A DNA stretch of 8,627 nucleotides from positions 1 through 8,627 of the forward strand of contig CAMVBD010000038.1 in assembly GCA_947165615.1 (NCBI GenBank), read 5' to 3'. The notes below the pieces were generated by a model. The model did not search any database. It was not told the DNA's origin and saw nothing but the letters and a program-made list of their open reading frames with translations. The stretch comes from an uncultured Clostridia bacterium. Lineage in GTDB: Bacteria > Bacillota > Clostridia > Oscillospirales > Acutalibacteraceae. Shown piece after piece: positions 1 through 4,995 of the stretch. A program made the translations under genes and the position numbers. Position 1 is the first letter of the stretch; each line of letters opens with the position of its first letter.

Positions 1-330
1 CGCGGCCGGTCCGGTCTCCGGCTCGTTGACAGGTTCGCTGTCGGGCTCTGTTATGTGCTCTGTTTCGGGGGCAGTCTCGCTGTCGGGCTCTGTTATGTGC
101 TCTGTTTCGGCGACGGGTACGCTGTCGGGCTCCGTTTCGGGGACGGGTTCTGTTACGGGCTTTTCCTCCGTCGGTGTCTCCCTTTCGGGGCCGGTCGGAA
201 CGGTCTGCCGCGTGTCGACGTTCCCGGCTTTCTTTGGTTCGATCTCGCCCTTTTCGACGGCGCAGGCGGCGCCCGCCAGCAGCGCGGCGGCAAGCAAGAC
301 CGCAATTACGATCAGATACATGCGTTTCAT
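1..330 (-). CDS. Signal-peptide protein with Glu/Thr/Pro-rich repeats (partial, C-terminus off the window)
   Basis: This frame stays open for 110 codons from an ATG at 330 to the left edge. A strong ribosome site (AAGGAGG, 8 bases before the ATG) lies directly after the stop of the upstream gene, only 15 bases away, so it is probably third in the sigma/anti-sigma operon. Residues 1-23 form a classic export signal: basic start MKRMY, a hydrophobic core, then LAGAACAVEK. The Cys at 23 could be lipidated, but the lipobox is poor (Gly at -3); cleavage after ACA is the alternative. From about residue 50 the protein is acidic and rich in Thr, Pro and Glu. It holds a 14-residue repeat, ETEHITEPDSETAP then ETEHITEPDSEPVN, with a shorter ETEPDSVPVA before it. 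Such a region usually acts as an extended wall- or surface-spanning linker. No functional domain is visible in this part, so the role is unknown; the operon suggests an envelope function under the ECF sigma factor. Confidence 0.8.
   Translation of the reverse strand, partial: MKRMYLIVIAVLLAAALLAGAACAVEKGEIEPKKAGNVDTRQTVPTGPERETPTEEKPVTEPVPETEPDSVPVAETEHITEPDSETAPETEHITEPDSEPVNEPETGPAA
35..110. repeat. 42-bp tandem repeat inside the linker-coding region
   Basis: Thirty-four identical bases occur at 35-68 and again at 77-110, giving a 42-bp period. A decayed third copy begins near 120 (CGCTGTCGGGCTC). The period is a multiple of three, so the repeats keep the reading frame and encode the 14-residue Glu/Thr/Pro units of the partial exported protein. 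Confidence 0.85.
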
Positions 331-345
331 GGTTCTTTCCTCCTT

Positions 346-1137
346 TTATTCTGTCTCTTCCGGCAGGACCTCCACGGCGAAGGGCGCGCTTGTCAGTACC
401 AGCAGCCGCAGGGTCTGTTCCTTTGTCAAAAGCCTTGCCTGTTCGTCTTCGGGCGTTAAAAGCAGCCCGTTTGCGGGCGAAAACAGATACGTTTTCCCGG
501 TTGACAGGCAAAAGACCCTGTCCTTCTCCGGGACGCCCCCGTCGTTTTCCGTCAGACGTTCCGGGTTTTCGGCTAACGCCTGCAGGGAACAGACGTCGGC
601 GGGGTTCTGCACGGCGTCGGACAGCGCCAGCAGAAAGGCCCTTTTCAGGTCCCCGGACGCAAAGGTCAAGGGCTTTGCCTCCATGACGGCCGACGAGGCG
701 GACGACCGGAACATAGCGTCCTCCAAGGCCCCCGGCGCGTCCCCGACCGTCACATCCACGCCCGTGTCGACGGCTTGCGTTTCCCAGCCGGGGACGGACA
801 GCAGCAGCGCTTTTGTCCCGTCCTGCGGGGCGGCTTTGTCGGCGTACACGCCTTTTTTCTCTTCCACGGCCAGCAGATACCGTTCGAGATACGCAGAGGT
901 CGGCAAGGCGGTTTCATTCTCGTCCGTCTGACTGCTTGTCGCTTGCGCGGGCTGTCTGTCGTCGGCGGAAAGGCCCGGCAGGGCGGTCCTTTCCCTTGTC
1001 AGTCCGAAAACGGATACCGGGACCAGTACGGCAAGTACCACCGCCGCCGAAATCAGCGTCTTGTTCCGTTTTTTGGTCCTGCGCCGTTCTTTTTCGGCGC
1101 GTTCGTATACCAGCGCCCGAAAGGCGTCCGGCTCCAT
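346..1137 (-). CDS. Putative membrane-anchored anti-sigma factor
   Basis: The protein has 263 residues from the ATG at 1137; a GTG at 1140 would add one. The sigma gene's TGA stop (1139-1137) overlaps this start, a common sign of translational coupling between an ECF sigma factor and its anti-sigma partner. Residues 1-25 are charged and cytoplasmic (a run ERRRTKKRNK), residues about 26-46 form one membrane span, and roughly 215 residues follow outside. This is the usual topology of regulators that hold a sigma factor at the membrane and sense an outside signal. No zinc-binding HxxxCxxC motif of the ZAS class is seen, the cytoplasmic part is very short, and I do not recognise the outer domain. 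The function is therefore inferred from position and topology, not from a family match. The ribosome site is GGGAGAG, 7 bases from the GTG and 10 from the ATG, so either start is possible. Confidence 0.7.
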   Translation of the reverse strand: MEPDAFRALVYERAEKERRRTKKRNKTLISAAVVLAVLVPVSVFGLTRERTALPGLSADDRQPAQATSSQTDENETALPTSAYLERYLLAVEEKKGVYADKAAPQDGTKALLLSVPGWETQAVDTGVDVTVGDAPGALEDAMFRSSASSAVMEAKPLTFASGDLKRAFLLALSDAVQNPADVCSLQALAENPERLTENDGGVPEKDRVFCLSTGKTYLFSPANGLLLTPEDEQARLLTKEQTLRLLVLTSAPFAVEVLPEETE

Positions 1138-1691
1138 CACAGCAGTTCTCTCCCTTCCGCTTCCAGCAGTTTTTTCAGCCGTTTTTTGGCGGAGACGAGC
1201 AGGTTGTCCGTCTGCTTTGCGCTTTTGCCCAGCACCCGCCCCGCTTCCTTGTAGCTCAGCCCCTCAAAATAGACCAGCCGCACGGCTATGCGCTCGGCGT
1301 CGGGCAGGGCGTTCACGGCGGCGTTGACCTTTTCAGCCGTCTCGTGCCGGAATACTTCCTCCTCCGGCGTCGGCCCGTCGTAGGGCAAAACGTCTTTGAC
1401 GTCCTCGGGATCGACCGTGGGGAATTTCCGCCGCTGCCGCAAAAGGTCCAGCGCGCGGCTGCGCCCGAGGGTAAAGAGGTAGGTCTTGAGGCTTGCCCGC
1501 CCGTCGTATTTTTTCGGGTGCGCCAAAAGAAAAGCAAAGCAGTCGGCGGCAAGGTCCTCCGCGGCGTCGACGTCGCGGAGATAGCCGTCCAAAAAACGGA
1601 TCAGCGGGACCCTGTACGCGTTCAGGATCTCGTCAAAAGCGCTGTCGTCGCCCGCCAAAAACCGGTCAAAAAGCGTTCGGCCGTCGTCCAT
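1137..1691 (-). CDS. ECF-type RNA polymerase sigma factor (sigma-70 family)
   Basis: The 184-residue product has the size and two-domain plan of ECF sigma factors, which direct RNA polymerase to a small regulon when released by an anti-sigma factor. Region 2 covers about residues 10-78, with AEDLAADCFAFLLAHPKKYD (helix 2.1/2.2) and LKTYLFTLGRSRALDLLRQR (2.3/2.4, promoter -10 melting). Region 4 covers about 115-175: LPDAERIAVRLVYFEGLSYK, then the helix-turn-helix EAGRVLGKSAKQTDNLLVSA for -35 binding. The start at 1691 has GGAGGT 7 bases upstream. The gene lies in a 108-base gap after the GH16 terminator, so it should have its own promoter. Its stop overlaps the start of the putative anti-sigma gene. 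ECF loci often drive themselves, but I could not find a convincing promoter. Confidence 0.93.
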   Translation of the reverse strand: MDDGRTLFDRFLAGDDSAFDEILNAYRVPLIRFLDGYLRDVDAAEDLAADCFAFLLAHPKKYDGRASLKTYLFTLGRSRALDLLRQRRKFPTVDPEDVKDVLPYDGPTPEEEVFRHETAEKVNAAVNALPDAERIAVRLVYFEGLSYKEAGRVLGKSAKQTDNLLVSAKKRLKKLLEAEGRELL

Positions 1692-1760
1692 AGCGGGACC
1701 TCCGTAAAAGTACTTTCATTCCTTATACGAACAGAAACGTCAGATTCCTGCCCGAAAAAG

Positions 1761-1786
1761 CAAAAAACCGGGAGCCGAAGCCCCCG
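1761..1786 (-). terminator. Rho-independent terminator of the GH16 gene
   Basis: On the minus strand a seven-pair stem (CGGGGGC / GCTCCCG, one G-U pair) closes a TTCG tetraloop and is followed by GTTTTTTG. It starts 14 bases after the GH16 stop codon and separates that gene from the sigma operon. Confidence 0.88.
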
Positions 1787-1799
1787 ATTTTCAAAAAAT

Positions 1800-2729
1800 T
1801 CAGTTGTTCAGCAGGCGGTTGTACTGATAGCAGCGCACGTAATCCACCTTGAATTCCGCCGGCCAGTTCTCCTTCGGGGTCTTGCCGATCTCGCCGGTGC
1901 CGTGGCGGTCGGAGGACTGCACGCCGTTTGCCCCCGCAAATTCGCAGGACAGCAGCAGGTATTCGGGGTTCTGGCTCACGCCGCCGGTGGAAAGCCGCCC
2001 GGTCTCGCGTCCGTTGATGTAAAAGATGTACTCGTTTTCGTTCCACTCCACGCCGTAGGTGTTGTACTCCTTGTACGGGTCGTTGGCGAGGTAGCTCTTG
2101 CCGATGGTGTCGCCCTTTTCGTCTTCGCCGTAGCCGTCGTAGTGGATGCCGGTGGAAACGTAGTCGCCGCCGCGCCAGTAGTCCTTGTAATAGAAGGACT
2201 CGAACACGTCGACCTCGGTGCCGTCCTTGCCGGAGCCGTCCACGTTGAACACGCCCTCGTTCATCATCCAAAAGGCGCTCCACATGCCGGTCGCGGCGGG
2301 CAGGATGCAGCGGACCTCAAAGTAGCCGTAGCACTGCTCGTACTTGTCGCGGGTGACGACCTGACCGGTGTACCAGCCGGGCTTGTAGGGCTTAAAGTCA
2401 ATGGTGTCGTGCCACTTTTCCCAGTAGTAGTTTTCGGGCGCCTTGTCCAGGTATTCGGCGCGGATGACAAGGTTGCCGTCCCTGACGGACACCATGTCCT
2501 CGTGCCAGTAGCCGCCCTTGCGCTCGGTGACCCACCATTCGTACCCCCATTTGGAGGCGTCAAGGGTGTCGCCCTCAAACTCGTCGCTCCAGACAAGGGT
2601 GAATTTGCTCATGTCAAGCTGCCGGTTCTTCTGCGGGGCGTTGACCCCCGCAAGACCCGAAAGTCCCGAGATCGTCGCGGCGATGGACATAAAAAAGGAC
2701 AGGATCGCTTTTAAGACTGTGCGTACCAT
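1800..2729 (-). CDS. Secreted GH16 family glycoside hydrolase (laminarinase/beta-glucanase-like)
   Basis: The product of 309 residues is a glycoside hydrolase family 16 enzyme, a group that cleaves beta-1,3 or mixed beta-1,3/1,4 glucans and related galactans. After an N-terminal signal (about 1-31, MVRTVLKAILSFF then a small-residue stretch ending GVNA) the domain begins with LVWSDEFEG. It continues through GYFEVRCILPAATGMWSAFW and the active-site motif EVDVFE. By family knowledge E172 is the nucleophile, D174 assists and E177 is the acid/base. The motif has the ExDxxE spacing typical of laminarinase-type members rather than the shorter ExDxE of lichenases; the exact substrate cannot be read. 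The start is set at 2729 because AAGGAG lies 7 bases before it; 24 codons of open frame upstream run through the previous gene's terminator. No carbohydrate-binding module or sorting signal is present. A weak possible promoter lies just upstream (TATTCT, no clear -35). Confidence 0.92.
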   Translation of the reverse strand: MVRTVLKAILSFFMSIAATISGLSGLAGVNAPQKNRQLDMSKFTLVWSDEFEGDTLDASKWGYEWWVTERKGGYWHEDMVSVRDGNLVIRAEYLDKAPENYYWEKWHDTIDFKPYKPGWYTGQVVTRDKYEQCYGYFEVRCILPAATGMWSAFWMMNEGVFNVDGSGKDGTEVDVFESFYYKDYWRGGDYVSTGIHYDGYGEDEKGDTIGKSYLANDPYKEYNTYGVEWNENEYIFYINGRETGRLSTGGVSQNPEYLLLSCEFAGANGVQSSDRHGTGEIGKTPKENWPAEFKVDYVRCYQYNRLLNN

Positions 2730-2775
2730 AAAAATGCTCCTTTGCAGAATATTTCGCCGGGGGAGGGGTAAAAAC

Positions 2776-2798
2776 GCAAAAAAGCCCCGTCGGGGGCT
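2776..2798 (-). terminator. Rho-independent terminator of the 168-residue membrane protein gene
   Basis: The minus-strand hairpin AGCCCC-CGAC-GGGGCT (2798-2783) is followed directly by six T residues. The stem overlaps the last base of the stop codon region, so termination is immediate and the GH16 gene downstream is probably a separate unit. Confidence 0.85.
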
Positions 2799-3304
2799 CA
2801 AAGGGTAAAACTGAGTTCGTTATCGTTCAGCGAAAAGCGCATGAACCCGTACCGCGTGTGGCTGTCTTTCAGACAAAGACGGACAGACGAAAGACCGGCT
2901 TTCAGGTCCTCTGCGGAGCCGATAAACCGAACGTAAACAGAAAGGACCGCGTCCTGCGGCTCGGCGCGCGAAAAGGCCAGACCCTCGTCGGGCAGCACGC
3001 AAAAGCCCTCCCTGCCGCGCACGGTCAGGGCGTCCGCCTCCAGCGTCCAGGGGGAGTATTTGTTTGCGGCAAGGCGCACGTCGGCGTCGATGCGGTACCA
3101 GTTTCCGCCGCTTTTGCCGTTGGCGGCAAGCGCCGGGTCGTTTTCGGACACCGGGGTGATCACGGCGCTTTTGACGGTAACGTCGGGGGCTTTGTCCGGG
3201 GCAGCCGCGATCAGCACGACGCCGAAAACCAGCGACGCGAGCGTAAAGATCCACATGACGGCGCTGAAAACGGAAAAGATCCCGTGCAGTACTTTTTCTC
3301 TCAT
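2798..3304 (-). CDS. Single-pass membrane protein of unknown function (168 residues)
   Basis: I do not recognise the family. The protein begins MREKVLHGIFSVFSAV, has one hydrophobic span at about residues 9-35 ending FGVVLIAAAPDK, and then about 130 residues that should face outside the cell. The outer part alternates hydrophobic and polar residues in strand-like stretches (YRIDADVRLAANKYSPWTLE, DAVLSVYVRFIG), consistent with a beta-sandwich, but this is only an impression. The open frame extends 70 codons further upstream. That extension runs through the promoter, a hairpin and the 8-bp repeats and gives an Arg/Thr/Pro-rich nonsense sequence, so I place the start at 3304. The ribosome site there is modest (GGAAGAG, 2-3 bases from ATG). 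The gene stands alone, with its own promoter at 3345-3373 and terminator at 2776-2798. Confidence 0.78.
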   Translation of the reverse strand: MREKVLHGIFSVFSAVMWIFTLASLVFGVVLIAAAPDKAPDVTVKSAVITPVSENDPALAANGKSGGNWYRIDADVRLAANKYSPWTLEADALTVRGREGFCVLPDEGLAFSRAEPQDAVLSVYVRFIGSAEDLKAGLSSVRLCLKDSHTRYGFMRFSLNDNELSFTL

Positions 3305-3323
3305 GTCTCTTCCATCCAATCCT

Positions 3324-3337
3324 GCCGGAACTCCGGC
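3324..3337. repeat. Small inverted repeat in the 5' leader of the 168-residue gene
   Basis: GCCGGA-AC-TCCGGC is a perfect 6-bp inverted repeat starting close to the expected transcription start. It could be an operator or a small leader hairpin; nothing else supports either reading. Confidence 0.4.
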
Positions 3338-3344
3338 TTTTATC

Positions 3345-3373
3345 ATTTTACAATATTTCCGGGCGTTTGTCAA
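3345..3373 (-). promoter_or_regulatory. Sigma-A type promoter for the 168-residue membrane protein
   Basis: On the minus strand a perfect -35 TTGACA (3373-3368) is followed after 17 bases by TAAAAT (3350-3345), five of six matches to the -10 consensus. Transcription would begin near 3338, about 34 bases before the ATG at 3304. This rules out the upstream ATG that overlaps the -10 box. Confidence 0.85.
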
Positions 3374-3379
3374 CAACAG

Positions 3380-3399
3380 AAAAAGCCGCCTGCGGCGGC
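3380..3399 (-). terminator. GC hairpin with T-run, possible terminator
   Basis: GCCGCC-TGC-GGCGGC (3385-3399) reads on the minus strand as a six-pair hairpin followed by TTTTT and could stop transcription arriving from the repeat side. It sits 7 bases upstream of the TTGACA box. The same 15-base hairpin recurs at 7047-7061 without the T-run, also joined to the 8-bp repeats, so it may be part of the repeat element rather than a gene's own terminator. Confidence 0.6.
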
Positions 3400-3503
3400 G
3401 GGTGCGTGGGTACACGGGTGCACGGGTACACGGGTGCGTGGGTGTACGGGTGCGTGGGTGCGTGGGTACACGGGTGCACGGGTGCACGGGTGTTCGGGTG
3501 TTC
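3400..3503. repeat. Tandem array of thirteen 8-bp units (GGGTGCAC-like)
   Basis: Thirteen units follow without interruption, each GGGT plus four variable bases: GCGT (4 copies), ACAC (3), GCAC (3), GTAC (1) and TTC-ending GTTC (2). The period never slips, and the G-run is kept in every unit. The array starts directly after the hairpin at 3385-3399. A three-unit copy of the same arrangement lies at 7047-7085. Confidence 0.95.
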
Positions 3504-3516
3504 GGAAACCGCAAGC

Positions 3517-3545
3517 AAAGACAGAGAACCGTCCCCAGTCTTCTC
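3517..3545. repeat. REP-like motif (GAGAACCGTCCCC)
   Basis: The segment carries AGAGAACCGTCCCC, on the minus strand GGGGACGGTTCTCT, with AGAC/GTCT-type flanks on both sides. From memory this core resembles short palindromic repeats that occur many times in Firmicute and other genomes, some mobilised by REP-associated tyrosine transposases. Only one copy is in the window, so the assignment rests on recognition alone. Confidence 0.4.
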
Positions 3546-3559
3546 CCGTCTCCAAATCT

Positions 3560-3592
3560 TCACCTAACATCCAACACCCATCACCCAACACC
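3560..3592. repeat. 7-bp tandem array, copy A (ACAYCCA-like)
   Basis: The units TCACCTA, ACATCCA, ACACCCA, TCACCCA and a partial ACACC follow in strict 7-bp period and end at the A-run of the peptide gene terminator. The same period and consensus recur at 4924-4965 and, inverted, at 4832-4866. Confidence 0.8.
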
Positions 3593-3618
3593 AAAAAAAA
3601 GGCTGCCCGGAGGCAGCC
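3593..3618 (-). terminator. Rho-independent terminator of the 33-residue peptide gene
   Basis: On the minus strand GGCTGCC-TCCG-GGCAGCC forms a perfect seven-pair stem with a four-base loop, followed by eight T residues. It begins 16 bases after the tandem TGA TAA stops of the peptide gene. Confidence 0.93.
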
Positions 3619-3634
3619 CTGCTGACGTCAGTTA

Positions 3635-3736
3635 TCAGTTCTCGTCGTTATACTTACGGATGCCGGAAACGAGCTCCTTGATGACGGTGATAAAGCCTTC
3701 GATCAGCTCGACAAATTTCTTCAGGAAATCTTCCAT
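3635..3736 (-). CDS. 33-residue amphipathic helical peptide
   Basis: This short gene has every signal of a real one: promoter TTGCAT-N17-TATAAT, ribosome site AAAGGAGA 7 bases before the ATG, tandem TGA TAA stops and a strong terminator. The peptide begins MEDFLKKFVELIEGF and ends GIRKYNDEN. Hydrophobic residues at 4, 5, 8, 9, 11, 12, 15, 16, 18, 19, 22, 23 and 26 repeat every three to four positions with Lys and Glu between them, so residues 3-28 should fold as one amphipathic helix. There is no signal peptide, no continuous membrane span, no Cys and no Pro; net charge is about -2. The shape recalls phenol-soluble modulins and other helical membrane-active peptides, but no sequence relationship is claimed. 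It could be a secreted peptide, a membrane-surface regulator or a small toxin. It is divergent from folD and alone in its transcript. Confidence 0.85.
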   Translation of the reverse strand: MEDFLKKFVELIEGFITVIKELVSGIRKYNDEN

Positions 3737-3770
3737 GGTAACGTCTCCTTTCCTTTTTTAGTTCAATTTT

Positions 3771-3799
3771 ATTATACACCGCCCGCCCCCGGAATGCAA
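3771..3799 (-). promoter_or_regulatory. Sigma-A type promoter of the peptide gene
   Basis: Minus strand TTGCAT (3799-3794), a 17-base spacer and a perfect TATAAT (3776-3771). Transcription would start near 3764, giving a leader of about 28 bases before the ATG at 3736. Confidence 0.87.
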
Positions 3800-3880
3800 G
3801 AGATTTTTCGATTATTTACAAAACTGTTGCCGCCTCTCCATTAAAATGCAACATTTTTCACGAAAAAAAGCGCCCGACCC

Positions 3881-3909
3881 TTGCAAATGCGTCCCGCGGC
3901 TCGTATAAT
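3881..3909 (+). promoter_or_regulatory. Sigma-A type promoter of folD
   Basis: TTGCAA (3881-3886), a 17-base spacer and TATAAT (3904-3909). The start point near 3916 leaves only about 24 leader bases, so there is no room for a leader riboswitch. An AGGGAGGA ribosome site ends 6 bases before the ATG. The promoter is back to back with that of the peptide gene, about 80 bases away. Confidence 0.9.
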
Positions 3910-3939
3910 GAACGTAAACCGAAAAAGGGAGGACTGTTT

Positions 3940-4797
3940 ATGGCAGCAACCGTTATCAGCGGCAAAGAGATCTCCGGGCGCGTCAAGGACCGCGTCAAAA
4001 AGGAGGCGGAGGCGTGTCTTGCATTTTCGCGCGCGCCCGCGCTCGCGGTCATTCTGGTCGGGGACGATCCTGCCTCCGCCGTCTACGTCAAAAACAAGGG
4101 CAAGGCCTGCGAGTACTGCGGCATCCGCTCGCTCGAATACCGTCTGCCCGCTGACACGCCGGAGGAGGAGGTCCTGTCCCTCATCGACAGCCTCAACGCC
4201 GACGACACGGTGGACGGCATCCTCTGTCAACTGCCCCTGCCCGCCCACATGGACGAAAAAAAGATCACGAACGCCATTTCCCCGGACAAGGACGTGGACG
4301 GTTTTCACCCCGTAAACGTCGGACGGCTTTACACGGGGGAGGACTGCTTTTTGCCCTGCACCCCCGCCGGGATCCTTCGCCTGCTGGATGAAAGCGGCGT
4401 CTCCCTCGCCGGAAAGCGCGCCGCCGTCGTCGGGCGCTCCAACATCGTCGGCAAGCCCGTGGCGGCGCTCCTCCTTTCCCGCAACGCCACCGTCACCGTC
4501 TGCCACTCCGGGACCCCCGACGTCGCCGCCGTAACACGGGAAGCGGATATCGTGGTCGTCGCGGTCGGGAAGTCCAAGTTCCTCACCGCCGACATGGTAA
4601 AGCCCGGCGCCGCCGTCGTCGACGTCGGCATCAACCGGGACAAGGACGGCAAGCTGACCGGCGACGCGGATTTTGAAGCCCTATTGGACAAGGCGGGCGC
4701 CATCACCCCGGTGCCCGGCGGCGTCGGCCCCATGACCATCGCCATGCTGATGGAAAATACCGTCAAAGCCTGCAAACGGCATTTAAGGCTCGGTTAA
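3940..4797 (+). CDS. folD: Bifunctional methylenetetrahydrofolate dehydrogenase (NADP+) / methenyltetrahydrofolate cyclohydrolase
   Basis: FolD interconverts 5,10-methylene-, 5,10-methenyl- and 10-formyl-tetrahydrofolate in the cytoplasm and supplies one-carbon units for purines and formyl-methionine. The 285-residue length is typical. The N-terminal catalytic half shows VGDDPASAVYVKNKGKAC, holding the family's Tyr (Y49) and catalytic Lys (K53). It is followed by CQLPLP with Q97 and DKDVDGFHPVN with D120, equivalent to Y50, K54, Q98 and D121 of the E. coli enzyme. The nucleotide-binding half contains VVGRSNIVGKPVA, and the C-terminal signature PVPGGVGPMTIAMLMENT is intact. The start at 3940 follows a good ribosome site and promoter. 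The gene appears monocistronic; 198 bases of repeats and hairpins separate it from the response regulator. Confidence 0.97.
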   Translation: MAATVISGKEISGRVKDRVKKEAEACLAFSRAPALAVILVGDDPASAVYVKNKGKACEYCGIRSLEYRLPADTPEEEVLSLIDSLNADDTVDGILCQLPLPAHMDEKKITNAISPDKDVDGFHPVNVGRLYTGEDCFLPCTPAGILRLLDESGVSLAGKRAAVVGRSNIVGKPVAALLLSRNATVTVCHSGTPDVAAVTREADIVVVAVGKSKFLTADMVKPGAAVVDVGINRDKDGKLTGDADFEALLDKAGAITPVPGGVGPMTIAMLMENTVKACKRHLRLG

Positions 4798-4831
4798 AGT
4801 CGGAAAGGTAAAGTTATTTCGAAAGAAAAAG

Positions 4832-4866
4832 AAGATGAGGGATGTTGGATGTGAGATGTGAGATGA
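4832..4866. repeat. 7-bp tandem array, copy B (inverted orientation)
   Basis: Five units follow in 7-bp period: AAGATGA, GGGATGT, TGGATGT, GAGATGT, GAGATGA. They are the reverse complement type of the ACAYCCA units at 4924-4965. Bases 4842-4865 pair with 4925-4948 at 20 of 24 positions, making a long inverted repeat around two hairpins. Confidence 0.8.
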
Positions 4867-4895
4867 AGGACGGGGCTGCGCCCCGTACCTCATCT
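4861..4895. repeat. Long hairpin downstream of folD
   Basis: A 16-position stem (4861-4876 with 4880-4895) has 14 pairs, including a perfect ACGGGGC/GCCCCGT core, around a TGC loop. No T-run follows, so it is not a standard terminator, though it could protect or attenuate the folD transcript. Confidence 0.7.
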
Positions 4896-4901
4896 TAAAA
4901 T

Positions 4902-4918
4902 GCGGCGCACAGCGCCGC
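4902..4918. repeat. GC hairpin between folD and the response regulator
   Basis: GCGGCGC-ACA-GCGCCGC is a perfect seven-pair stem with a three-base loop and no T-run. It lies between the two arms of the 7-bp arrays. Confidence 0.7.
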
Positions 4919-4923
4919 CACCG

Positions 4924-4965
4924 ACATCCAACACCTCACACCCAACATCCAACACCGCACACCCT
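4924..4965. repeat. 7-bp tandem array, copy C (ACAYCCA-like)
   Basis: Six units in register: ACATCCA, ACACCTC, ACACCCA, ACATCCA, ACACCGC, ACACCCT. They end 15 bases before the ribosome site of the response regulator gene. No clear promoter for the two-component genes was found in this spacer. Confidence 0.85.
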
Positions 4966-4995
4966 TTTTCCCTTTCCATCAAAGGAGGCCCCTCT

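Larger units (their letters stand above)
3305..3634. other. Repeat-filled intergenic region
   Basis: This 330-base gap has no credible gene. From right to left it holds the terminator of the peptide gene, a 7-bp repeat array, a REP-like motif, thirteen 8-bp units, a GC hairpin with a T-run on the minus strand, and the promoter and leader of the membrane protein gene. Open frames crossing the repeats exist on both strands and are artefacts of a short period free of stop codons. Confidence 0.8.

Noticed and set aside
1692..1760. Self-regulated ECF promoter for the sigma gene
   Set aside because: GGAAT and CGTATAA occur on the minus strand, but the gap between them is several bases shorter than the 16-17 usual for ECF promoters, and no sigma-A -35 box pairs with TATAAG.
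813..2714. A 633-codon open frame on the plus strand
   Set aside because: It runs opposite the sigma, anti-sigma and GH16 genes, all of which have clear family motifs, ribosome sites or terminators. The long frame is a by-product of GC-rich codon use and has no domain sense.
3400..3503. CRISPR array
   Set aside because: The 8-bp units are contiguous with no spacers, far shorter than CRISPR repeats, and there are no cas genes.
3060..3761. Plus- and minus-strand open frames across the 8-bp repeats (rich in Arg, Gly, Thr, Val, His)
   Set aside because: An 8-bp period free of stop codons keeps all frames open. None has a ribosome site, and they cross a promoter and two terminators.
3846..3908. 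Small plus-strand open frame starting ATGCAACAT
   Set aside because: It lacks a ribosome site and covers the folD promoter, so it is unlikely to be translated.
3910..3939. Tetrahydrofolate riboswitch in front of folD
   Set aside because: The promoter at 3881-3909 leaves a leader of only about 24 bases, too short for any known folate riboswitch.
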